Assembly: GCA_026168455.1 (NCBI GenBank)
Contig: CM047427.1
Span: forward strand, 66,096,162 to 66,160,161
From: Theocolax elegans
Lineage: Eukaryota; Arthropoda; Insecta; Hymenoptera; Cerocephalidae
Direction: 5' to 3'
Length of the DNA: 64,000 nt
In this document: positions 22,138 through 33,214 of the stretch, one piece after another
Layout: the number at the start of each line of letters is the position of its first letter
Numbering within the stretch: the first letter of the stretch is position 1
The notes under the pieces: generated by a model
Database searches by the model: none
What the model was told of the DNA's origin: nothing
Seen by the model: only the letters and a program-made list of their open reading frames with translations
Position numbers and translations under genes: made by a program

Positions 22138-25100
22138 ATGGCGATGGGAAAATCATATCGTGTATACGAAAAATCAAAACCACCAAATCCACATTCTATT
22201 ATTTTGGAGCATCGAAATAATACTGATACTTTACTTTTTGAATCTCAGGCTGTAGCAGTATTAAGTAAGTTCTTTAAATATTACAATAACCATTAATAAC
22301 AGTTGGTTAAATTATATTTAAAAAAATTTGAATTTTAAACATCTATATTTTACTATACAATCTCTAATTGAATTACTTTTAAACTTAACAAAATTGCATA
22401 TAGACAACTTAAAGATAAGGTTAAGAATAAGCTTTGAATATATTATTATAGTATTTGAAACTTTTTATTAGATCTTAGTTTATTTCAACAATATTTATGT
22501 GAAACTATGTGTTTATCTTCTATGAAATACTATTATATATATGTATATATAATGATCTAAATATATTTAATAGTCTGATTCTATAACTATTATTATTAAT
22601 CGAAAAAGATACATGTTATTTAACTATGATTTATATTTAAAGATATAGTTAGTAAATAATAAATATTATAATATAATATATTATTTTTGTATAGTTTTGA
22701 TAAATATATTTATTTTATTTTTAATTAAATTAATAACCATGAATATTATGTCATATTTTATGAAAATGTTTATTACAAATTTTTATTAAAAAATGTAAGT
22801 TTTATTAAAAAATTAAGTACAAATAATTATAATAATGTTAATATTTCATAGAAAATTTTTGCAGTATAATATTATAAATTATGTTATTAGTAAAGTTAAA
22901 ATTTTTGTTTTATATTAATTTTTTAATAGTGAGATTTAATATTTTACTTGTATACTTCATTATATTTATTAAGCAATAATAATTAATTTCTTAAATTATA
23001 TTTTATTTTGCAAATTAATAACAATATTATAATACTTAAATAATTATATTTTTAGATGCACATGAAATGGAGTCCTTAAAATCACAGTATGTAAAATTGT
23101 TAGAAGCATATGGATGTCTTGGAGTGCTGCAATTTAATCATGGAGAAAATACTTTTTTATATTTGGTGATGGTCACTGGCTGTTTTTCAGTTGGAAAGAT
23201 TTATGATTCTGAAGTATTTCGAGTTACTCAAACAAGTTTTATTCCATTACATTATACTACTCAGAGTAATAATGAAGATCGTATTGCTGAAGTAAGAAAA
23301 GTTCTAAATTCTGGAACATTTTATTTTTCATGGACATCAGGGCCACATCAAGCTTTAGATATAACGCTTAGTGTTCAGCAAAGGTATTCATCACACTGTA
23401 CGGACAACCGATTTTTCTGGTTAGTGTTCAAAATATTTAATTAAATAAAGAAACTTTCATTTTTAGTGTAAGAAACACAAATAAGTATTCACATATACAT
23501 ATTCTCTTATATTTGTAAAGACAGGGATAATAATGGAAATGTTTATTCGATAAAAATTAAATTTTGGACATTTCAAAAATATATAAAAATAATTATAATT
23601 TAATGCAAATAATATAAAACAGAATAATATTTTTAATTTGATGTTTTGCAATAATACACATATAGGCATTATTATTAATATTAGATAAAATGTAACCTGC
23701 TTTAAAAGGGGCGTCAAAGTCATATGTTTTATATTAATAATCTTCTAGATCAAAATTTAATATTGATCATAAATAAATACTCAAACTAAAAGACAACTAT
23801 TTCAAATATTCTTTTAAATAAATTAAATTGTATACTTAATCATTTTTAATTATTTAGTGGTCCTTAAAGATATTAAATAAACCTTTTATTTTGTATATAC
23901 AGAACTCAATAATTATAACATAATTCAATTATAAAATAGCTCAATTGTGTACATTTTCCAATATTAATTTTGTAACATTTACTAATACAATCCAATGTTA
24001 TTGATTTACTATCTACCAAGCTAGATATATAGTAAACATTTGTAAAATGTTTTTCATGCAGATAAATGTTTTAATAATTCATTTCTATGGAACAAAAAAA
24101 TATATTTTACATTTGTTGTATAAATAACAGGCACATATAATACATTTCTAATATTCTCTTTAAAAATATTTCTTATATACTTTAAATTGGACACAAAAAA
24201 TATGCAAAACAAAAATTAGGATAGTAGAAATTGTATAACAATTAATATAAGACATTATTACACATAAATACAGTTATATAAATCAATGCAATGTGTAAAA
24301 TATTATCTTATCGGTGTAAATAAATAATGGAAAAAAGTTTTAAAAATATTATTTTTCTACAGGAATCGAATGCTCCATATTCATCTACTAAGATTTGGTG
24401 TAAACACTAATGATTGGCTACTGAAAGCTATGTGTGGCAGTATAGAAATAAGAACAGTTTATGTGGGCCATAGACAAGCTAGAGCTGTTGTAATTTCTAG
24501 GCTAAGTTGTGAAAGAGCTGGAACAAGGTATTTTTGACGAATTTTTACTATCTTTGTTGGTCAATTTTTGCTTTCCAAATATTTATAAAATAACAAATAT
24601 TTACTGCTACACTAGTTGAAACTAATAAATTTAATATTTTCATTATTCATTAAAATTTTTAAATTTTTAGTATGAGGTGTAAATTATTATTAAATTTTGT
24701 AAATTATTATTAGAAAATAACTATTATTTAACTAATTATCATTGTTAGTAGTAAAATAATGCTATTATAATATAAAAACAATTGTTTTAATTTTTACAAA
24801 ACGAAATACAAAATATACATGTTATAAATGAATTATGAAATTTTATTGGCAATATAAATACCTTATCTTTAATTAATGAATTTAATTATTATTTCAGATT
24901 TAACGTACGCGGAACAAATGACGATGGTCATGTTGCTAATTTTGTTGAAACTGAACAAGTAATATATTTAGATAATGAGGTTTCTTCCTACATGCAAACC
25001 CGTGGTTCTGTGCCACTTTTTTGGGAACAGCCAGGTATACAAGTTGGGTCTCACAAAGTTAAAATTTCAAGAGGCTTTGAAACTTCAGCACCAGCATTCG

Positions 25101-28100
25101 ATCGTCATTTAAAATTATTGAAAAAACGTTATGGTCAACAAGTCATTGTGAATCTTTTGGGTTCAAGTGTAATAGGAAGTAAAGAAGGGGAAGCAATGTT
25201 AAGTCAGCTTTTTCAAACTCATCATAACAATTCCGAACACACAGATGTGCCGCATATTCTTTTCGATTATCATCAAGAATGCCGTGGTGGAAATGTTAAA
25301 AATTTATTAAAATTAAAAGATAAAATTTCGAAATATCTTGATGATTTTTCATTATTTTACGCAGTTGGAGATAATATTATACATTCCCAAATAGGAACTA
25401 TACGAACCAATTGCTTAGACTGTCTCGATCGTACTAACTGCGTTCAAACTTTCTTTGCCTTAGAAGTCTTAAAGCAACAATTAGCTTTGTTAAGGTTAAA
25501 TGAGAAACAACAAATCATATCAAGATTCGATGAAGTATTTCGACAAATGTGGATTAATAATGGGAATGAAATTAGCAAAATTTATGCTGGTACTGGAGCA
25601 ATTCAGGGGAATTCCAAAATAATGGATGGCGCGCGCTCTGCAGCAAGAACTATTCAAAATAATCTTTTAGATTCAAACAAGCAAGAGGCTATTGATATTT
25701 TATTACTTGGCTCAGCATTGAATACAGAGCTCGCTGATCGAGCTCGACTTCTTCTATCCTCTAATATGTTACACGCTCCTTCCAATGTATTACGAGAAAT
25801 GTGCAAAAGATATCAAGAATATGTTAATTCCAAGAAACTTAGAATTGGTGTTGCAACTTATAATGTAAATGGTGGTAAACATTTCCGTAGTGTAGTTTAT
25901 AAAGATGTTACACTCTCTGATTGGTTACTCGATGCTCCCAGAAAATCTACCCGTAAGTATTTTCACTTTAATATTTAATATTTTAAAATTTAAATAATTC
26001 ATTCAAAATTGTGTTCAAATTTTGATTTTTGAACAAAGAAGTTTTTTTCGTTTATATTTTAGATTATTTTACATTTCCAATTGAATGAGCAAAAATATAA
26101 GTTAAATAGATTTGAACTATATTTGTACATTGTTAAGAAATAATGCATTTTAAGATTAACTATTTTTGTTAATTATTATGGAAAATTTTATAGTAATCTA
26201 TTGTTTTGCTGAAAATTGCTGTAAGGGTAGGATTAACACATGTATATTTTATTATTTACGTTGTAAGAAAATATTTTTTTAAACTTTACAGCTCAAATTG
26301 AAGAAGAATATGAAAAATGTCCAGTAGATATATTTGCAATTGGTTTTGAAGAAATAATAGATTTAAATGCTTCAAATATTGTGGCAGCTAGCAGTGAAAA
26401 TGCAAAAGCTTGGGCAGAAGAACTTCAGAAAGTTTTGTCCAGAGATGAAGAATACGTTTTAGTAACTTATCAGCAATTAGTTGGAGTTTGCTTATATATT
26501 TTCATGAGACCAATTCACGCTAGCTTTATAAGAGATGTCGCAGTAGATTGTGTAAAAACTGGTTTTGGGGGTGCAACCGGAAATAAGGGTGCAGCCGCCA
26601 TACGTTTTGTACTCTACTCAACATCGTTTTGTTTTGTATGTGCTCACTTTGCTGCTGGTCAGTCTCAAGTAACTGAAAGAAATGCCGATTATGCGGAAAT
26701 AACTAGAAAAATTATTTTTCCAATGGGGCGCACTCTGAATGCCCACGACTATGTTTTCTGGTGTGGAGATTTTAATTATAGAGTTGATATGGACAAAGAT
26801 GAAATGAAAGAAATGATAAAACAAAATGAAATAGCTGAAATTCTTTGCTATGATCAATTAAAAGTAAATAAATAATCTATTACTATTATGATTTGCGACT
26901 TTAATACTTTTTATCTATAAGCTATCTTCGAATTATGTTTTTTTTACAGAATCAACAGCAACAAGGAAGCGTATTTACAAATTTCTTAGAAGGGCCTATA
27001 GATTTTCCTCCTACTTATAAGTATGATCTATTTTCGGACGATTATGACACAAGTGAAAAGTGTCGACAACCAGCGTGGACAGATAGAGTTTTATGGAAAC
27101 GCCGGAAGCTTGTACACGATAAGGGTCAGTATATTATTTGCTAAAGCATTACTAAAGTTTAAAAGTGTAAATGTTAAATAATTGTCATTTATTTTTTAGA
27201 AAGCGATGCAGATTGGAATTCTGGCGAATTAGTGTATTACGGGAGAGCTGAATTAAAACAAAGTGATCATAGACCGGTGATAGCAGTAATTGATGTTGAT
27301 ATCCACTGCGTGGATGAAAAGAAAAGAGATAATGTATTTTTGGATGTTATTAGGGATTTGGGTCCACCAGATGGTACCGTAGTTGTACGTGTTGATGAAA
27401 ATAGCGATGATGTTGAAAATATTTTTGAAGATAGTTTTATGAATGCTCTAGTACAAGACCTCTCGGAACTAGGTGAAATAATCCTTGTTCGATTTGTTGG
27501 TGACACAATTTGGATTACCTTTAGAGATGGTCAAAGTGCTTTGGCTGCTGTCCAAAAAGGATTTACGAAAGTATGTGGACAGCAGTTACAATTAACGTTG
27601 AAATCTCCAGATTGGGTATCATGTATCGAAAAGGAAATTGATATATTCAAAAGTTCCGAACCATTTGATCAAAATCTTAGTGTAACAGACTCAGCTACTA
27701 GAAAGATGGAAGATTTGCGAGTATCGAATCAATATTTTGAAAGGTCTCAATCTAGATCGCCTCCTCCACCAAGGCCTACTCCTCCAGTTAGACCGCCGCA
27801 GCCTATTGCACATAAAATGCCAGGCAGTTCGCCAGTTGATCCTATAAATATTAATGAATCTACTGATGATTTACCCGAGTCCGCAATTTATGAGGAGATA
27901 CCTGAAAATAATCCATCAGATACGTTGTTTAAGCCAGTACCTGTACGCCCAGAGTTGCCGAGTACAAATGCGGTACCTCCGCCACTACCTGTAAGGCATT
28001 TCCCTTTACCTCCTCCACAAATGCCTCCGCCAGTACCACCGCAGGTGTTAACGAGTAATGCACCTCCACCGGTACCAGCTAGATCTAGTGGAGGTCCACC

Positions 28101-28125
28101 GATACCTGCACGAAACAATACCTAA
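22138..28125 (+). CDS. Synj: Synaptojanin, dual phosphoinositide phosphatase
   Basis: Synaptojanin strips 4- and 5-phosphates from PI(4,5)P2 on endocytic vesicles, which releases clathrin adaptors at synapses. The exons are 22138-22264, 23056-23419, 24363-24527, 24898-25952, 26292-26863, 26950-27124 and 27200-28125. They total 3,384 nt or 1,127 residues, in phase and GT-AG throughout. The start [13 protein letters not shown] resembles family N termini; a second ATG lies two codons later. Residues 1-~500 form the Sac1 domain with the CX5RT catalytic loop CLDCLDRT (25412-25435, C391). Residues ~515-850 form the inositol 5-phosphatase with [16 protein letters not shown] (26759-26782) and PAWTDRVLW (27070-27096). 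An RRM-like domain follows, then a proline-rich tail ([14 protein letters not shown] and similar) of about 140 residues for SH3 partners such as endophilin. All catalytic residues are present. Confidence 0.95.
22265..23055 (+). other. Synaptojanin intron 1
   Basis: This is 791 bp of very AT-rich sequence between the 127-nt first coding exon and exon 2. I see nothing beyond short A/T runs. Confidence 0.7.
23420..24362 (+). other. Synaptojanin intron 2
   Basis: This 943-bp AT-rich intron opens with the less common donor GTTAGT. The minus-strand open frame at 23463-23723 is low-complexity and matches nothing I recognise. Confidence 0.7.
24528..24897 (+). other. Synaptojanin intron 3
   Basis: This is 370 bp of AT-rich intron containing short repeats of AAATTATTATTA type. 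No other signal was seen. Confidence 0.7.
24898..25952 (+). CDS. Synj: Synaptojanin exon with the Sac1 catalytic loop
   Basis: This exon codes for the second half of the Sac1 domain and the beginning of the 5-phosphatase. It contains [20 protein letters not shown], the substrate-side stretch PLFWEQPG and the P-loop [10 protein letters not shown] at 25412 onward. It then leads into [13 protein letters not shown], the first strand of the inositol 5-phosphatase fold. Phases are 2 at entry and 1 at exit, matching both neighbours. Confidence 0.93.
25953..26291 (+). other. Synaptojanin intron 4
   Basis: This is 339 bp of AT-rich intron with a standard GTAAGT donor. I see nothing else in it. Confidence 0.7.
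26292..27124 (+). CDS. Synj: Synaptojanin exons of the inositol 5-phosphatase domain
   Basis: Two exons (26292-26863 and 26950-27124) carry the 5-phosphatase signature motifs. They are FAIGFEEII, the [11 protein letters not shown] region, WCGDFNYR and [19 protein letters not shown] followed by PAWTDRVLW. The second exon starts with a short Gln-rich run (NQQQQGS) in a loop that varies between species. Confidence 0.93.
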
Positions 28126-28534
28126 ATTGAATAAGTAAACTATTTATTTAAATAATGACAATGTAATTGCAGCTTGTATATTAGTTAAAATAATAGCTGT
28201 TAATGCAGTAAGTACATCTTTATCAACAAAAAGGTGAAAAGATTTCTATGCTGACTGTTGTGTTACATTCCTAAGATAATTTACAAAAATGATACTCATT
28301 AAAGTATGTATAATTTTAAAAGCGAAATGCAGTTGTTAGTGCTTCAATCATGTGAAATATTAATGTAAACTATAAATTGTAATGTATTATCTGAATATAA
28401 TGTACTTGTTAACTATGTAATGTATGATAAAAGAATATAACCACTTATTGCTGTTTATTTAACTCATTGTATTTATTGACCCTTTTTAACTTTTATTAAA
28501 TTATTGTATAACTAATTATGTTATTGTATAATAG

Positions 28535-28540
28535 AATAAA
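28535..28540 (+). terminator. Candidate synaptojanin polyadenylation signal
   Basis: An AATAAA hexamer lies about 410 nt downstream of the synaptojanin stop and just before the inverted-repeat element. Its position is plausible, but the AT-rich context reduces certainty. Confidence 0.4.
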
Positions 28541-28633
28541 TGAAAGAAGTCAACAATTTAAAAATTAGAATTATTACAAAGAATCTATCTTTGATGTCTG
28601 TGTTATGAATTAATACTGTGAACTTGACTACGG

Positions 28634-29172
28634 CAGGCGGAAATTGAAACAATTAGAAGAAAATAATAAAAAATGATAACTGATTAAAAAAATTAAAAAA
28701 ATTAATAAAAATTATTAATGTCTAGATTTGAGACAAGTAAAAATAGTTATTAATTTTTATCAATTTTAATAGAAATTGTTGTTAATAGTTAATAAGTTTT
28801 TCTAATTTATAACAGCATTGTAAAAAAATGTATGAGTGTATGTGTGTAAAAGTAAATTAAATTAATAGTAAATTATTATAAATTAGGGTAAAAAAGTGAC
28901 GATTTCACAAAAAGGAAAAAAGTAATAAAAAATTCTAAAAAAAAAATAAAATCTTCAATTTATTATAAAAATATAATAATAATAAAAAAAAAATTAATTA
29001 ATTTTTTTTGTCAGACTGAAATACTCATAATTAAAAAAAAAGTACTAAAAATTTATAAAAAGTAATAAAAATTAATAATATTTTCTAAATGTTATCAATT
29101 GTCTCAAATCTAGACATTATATATTATTATTAAAAGTTAATAATTTTTTATATTTTTTCTTATTTCCGCCTG
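28634..29172. repeat. Inverted-repeat element with terminal CAGGCGGAAAT, MITE-like
   Basis: The ends CAGGCGGAAAT (28634-28644) and ATTTCCGCCTG (29162-29172) are perfect 11-bp reverse complements. Inside, a perfect 20-bp pair AATGTCTAGATTTGAGACAA (28717-28736) faces its complement at 29099-29118. The interior is almost pure A/T with further partial pairing. Total length is 539 bp with no coding frame, which suggests a non-autonomous DNA transposon. Confidence 0.65.
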
Positions 29173-29934
29173 GGAATAATGGCTATTATGGTGTTAATAT
29201 AACAAATATTAGTCCTCTTGATAAACAGTACGTACATATCTGTAGTGGGATAATATATTAATGTTCGAGTAACCGTCATTCATCTAAATCTAAAAATAAA
29301 GTTTCTCTGTAGACGTTATTCCATGCCATCTGAAATATAACCGTAGATTTCTATACCTGTCCCTTAATGATTTAATAACAATATAATAATAATTATACTG
29401 TATAAAAAATTACTGTTATTTTATCTTAAATGGTATGTGTACATATATTATAAAATAAAACAATGTTACGAATTCTGTTCTACAGCATTTATTGGAAACC
29501 TCGGTACATTCGACGTATTTGTTTATAATTCTATTCTAATTATTCATAATACACTGTATTTACAAGTAGTTTATCGGACAAAGGGATACTGATACGATGT
29601 AACCCAATCATCAAATTAAATTAAATATTGGAGAGTGAATTAATTATTTTTCGCACGACCAGGAGGGGAAACTAATATTTTGTGTGCAAAGTATATGTCG
29701 TAATGTGGAACCTGACTTTCCCGATGGATATCTAATAATATAAATAAAAGCTCAAGCGAACTAAATAAATCAAAATAATATATAAATAATTTGTTAAGAT
29801 GATACAGCTTTTAACATTATTTCAAGTGTATATTAATTATAATAATTTTTACAAAATTAGCAGAAATATTATTTAATCCTCGCTGGCCGTACGTATATCG
29901 AATTTATTTTCCACATTTAAATTATGAGGCGTAT

Positions 29935-30062
29935 CATATATATGTATATATATATATATGTATACATAGATATATATGTGTACGTATATGCATATATATA
30001 TATATATATATGTATATATAGCTATATGTAAACTAGGGTTAATTGATGTAATGATATATATA
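29935..30062. repeat. TA/GTATATA microsatellite region
   Basis: Interrupted TA and GTATATA units cover roughly 125 bp. A spurious open frame through it (Ile/Tyr-only) is a product of the repeat. Confidence 0.8.
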
Positions 30063-31987
30063 TGCAAGAATTATCTATTAACTTAATGATTAAAGATCAT
30101 TTCGTCATTATTCGCGAACGTTCAGAATCGTTGAAAGTTTAATTAATGTGAAAACAATTATATATTATTCACAATATTAAACTTAGCCGTTCATAACAAT
30201 TTATACATTTCAGTTCAATATGGTTACGAAAAGGATACGCCATAAATTATATTATTTACTAATGTGCGTACATATAGCAATGAATCAAATAATTTTATGA
30301 AAAAATAAAATATAGAATTGATTAATTTATCTATGTATTTCTTTCGGTGGTCGATCAATTAGAGAAATGTAATGAACGGAACAGTTTGCTTCTGAATATG
30401 CCGAATAACGGTGGGTTATTATATAATGATGCTTATATAGTAAAGTATGTTAAAGTATGAGAAGACGGATCATATGAAGCAGTAATCAGTTTTTTTCAAT
30501 AATTTGAATGTGTGATACCATGAATACAAGTACCGCATCAAACATTGATTTATAAATTTTCTTGTTAAACGTATAGATTAATTTTACACTAATTATGACA
30601 TTAGTGATACAAATCTGCAAATATTATTATCATTTATTTTTTTAAGTACAATTATTTTAAAGGAAAAAGTTAAGATAACTCATGAATGTAATTGTAAAAA
30701 GTTTTACATATTCTAAAATATTTAACAATTTAATTAAGAAATAATAATCTTAATACGGTTTTATTATATTTTTGAAATTGTGTTAAATTATGTAAGTATC
30801 AGCTCATATTTTCGCTTAGTGATTTTATTGCTTAGTTACTAGATTTTACCGTGATTTAACGAATTACGAGCATTGTGAAAAGTCAAATGTCATATAAAAT
30901 GTCGTTAATCAAGTTAAAAGAAAATCGTACTGCAAGAATGTCTCAAAGTCTAAGGCAATTTTTGTTTTCAGTCTACATTTCAATCATATGTATAGGTATA
31001 TGTATATGTATATGTATATATGTATATGTATATATAAGATAAAGACGATATAATTGTACGTACTTAAAAATATCTTAAACATTATAATACGATGATTTTT
31101 TACGAGTTCTTTGTTTAAGTTATCCTATTGTGAATAAGATAACTTTTACGATAATTTTTTATAGTATATTATTTCAGAAATAGAGTTAGCTGCGTACGCA
31201 TTACGTACGAAGTACGTAAGTTTAGGGGAATAAACTGAGTTGTCCATTGTATTATCAAAATCTATCGCACCTATACTTATGAACTACGATAGATTATATC
31301 GTATATTGTTGTTCAAATATGTGGATTTAAAATTTTTATTTTTACGAGTTCGTAATCAGGAATGTATTGTGTAGTTTAAGTCATAGAACAATAATTTCTT
31401 CTGAATTTATATAAGTTGAATTCGTTTTTTTTTGTTCACTTTGGTCATATACATCCTAAGTGATTTTTAGTTAATCACTAAAATATGACTTTGCATATAA
31501 TTATCAATATACATGGCATTTATATTTTAATTAAAATTAATGTTTTTTCTATAAAATAGAATATTTAGTTTTTGCAAATAATCTAAACATTCCAAGAAAA
31601 AAAAGTAAAAGCATGTAAAATAGTTAGAGTGAATTTGAAAAGAATAAGGTATGAACTTTTGTAAGCTTAAAAGGAAGTACCAATTAGTTTTTATAGAATT
31701 TCGAAATCTGATAAAAGTGATGTATCGGACAACTCATTCGACTTTTCTAGCTATCAGGCTATAAAAAATGAGATTGAATAAAGATTAGAGGTTATAATGT
31801 AAAGTAAGAGTGATAGAGGGATCGGAGGGAGGGAGGGAGTGTTAGTGAGAAAGAAAGAGGCAAAATGAGACACGTAGAGAGGAGATGTGATAGTTGTACA
31901 TGTAGACGATAAAGGGAATGGCGGTGAAGGAATAAAGGAAATGGGAATCAAATTTTCAATGGTCATTATAATTTGTCCCATTAACAT

Positions 31988-33214
31988 TTAGTTGATTCTT
32001 CCTTTATGAGTCATGTAGCTTATGCTATCGGAAAGTAGCTTTTCACGCGCGACTCGACGCATCCTTGAGCACATGGCTAACATCGTGCCTGCCATTATGC
32101 AAAGAAGACCGCATCCAAGACCTACGATCGTGCTCACAAGGGTTGGACGTAAACAGACGCGATCTGCATTTGGATTATTGGTACCTATGCAACAAGCAAA
32201 TACATTTACATTTAATTTTCATATAATATACGTATCACAATATTAATTTTATATATAATTTATACATTTTTGTAAATTATAAAAGCTTTATTAATTAAAT
32301 TAAAAAGTGTTTAAATTATAGGAACAAAACAGTCTGTAGTATTTTAATACTTATAGAATACTTATACAAGAATTAAGTTTTGGGGTACAACAATCGTTAC
32401 AAGGAAGTGCGTTATATTTTCAACATTGTAAAATGTTACCTACAAATCGTTTAATCCGCTCACTAAAATGCATATAGGTGTGTAATAATCATAAAATTTG
32501 GCTAATATTTTATCGATAGGGTATTTTTTTCAAAATCAAAACGTAAAAAAAACTTTATATGGACGAAATGTAAGTTCCTCTCAAAATTACAACATTTTTA
32601 CCTATTAAGTACTGTATGTTTAAAACAGTTTTTTACAGCATATAAAACCGATAAAAATAATGGAAAATGTACTAAAAATTACATTTTTCTCAATAGATTA
32701 AAGTGTATATATACTTTCATATAAAATGATATTGTAAAGATGATCAGGTGACGGGAAGCGTTCGATTTATGATTCTCAACATTCCATTAAAATATCAAAG
32801 ATAAATGTACACTTAAAAGTAAATAATTAACATTAATAAACAATTACTTCAGTATGATTTAGTGTTCAGAGTGATTTAGTTACAATGAAAGTGTACCTAC
32901 ATTTTTGGTATGTAGCACTGGTTTATTATTAATTATAGTTAATTAAATTTTAATGAAATCTTTCTGAAAGATAACAAAATATCTACCTAAGATTTTAGGA
33001 AATATATAAATAATTATAACTTACTGCTGCGTGAGGGTGTTGTAATATTCTGGAAAAGTTCAGTATCAGCTTCCCCTTCTTGTAAAACTCGAAGGGATTG
33101 GAAGAGATTCACATTTTCTGATAAACTTGTTGCAGGTGTTGAGGGACCTTCCACACCATCCGTCACAGATCGTTTCGCTACAGATTTCGCATTCCTCCAA
33201 TGACAGGGTTGACT
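31988..33214 (-). CDS. ZP gene exons 10-11: end of ZP domain, cleavage site and membrane anchor
   Basis: Exon 33025-33214 completes the domain (SQPCHWRNAKSVAKRS) and then encodes a polar spacer. Exon 31988-32184 encodes NADRVCLRP, the hydrophobic helix TLVSTIVGLGCGLLCIMAGT (continuing MLAMC), a basic stop-transfer SRMRR and a tail ending YMTHKGRIN before TAA at 31990-31988. KR just before the spacer is a plausible cleavage point for release of the ZP domain; this is inference from other ZP proteins. Confidence 0.9.

Larger units (their letters stand above)
28126..31987. other. 3.9 kb between convergent synaptojanin and ZP genes
   Basis: This stretch contains the 3' UTRs of both genes. A plus-strand AATAAA at 28535-28540 could end synaptojanin. 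In the other direction TTTATT at 31335-31340 could serve the ZP gene, implying a long 3' UTR. It also holds an inverted-repeat element (28634-29172), TA/GTA-rich microsatellites (29935-30062 and 30990-31037) and a perfect small palindrome at 31201-31219. No supported gene was found. Confidence 0.6.

Noticed and set aside
31754..31987. Pro/Ser-rich minus-strand open frame after the ZP stop
   Set aside because: It starts just beyond the stop codon in low-complexity GA/CT sequence and has no family resemblance; it is 3' UTR.
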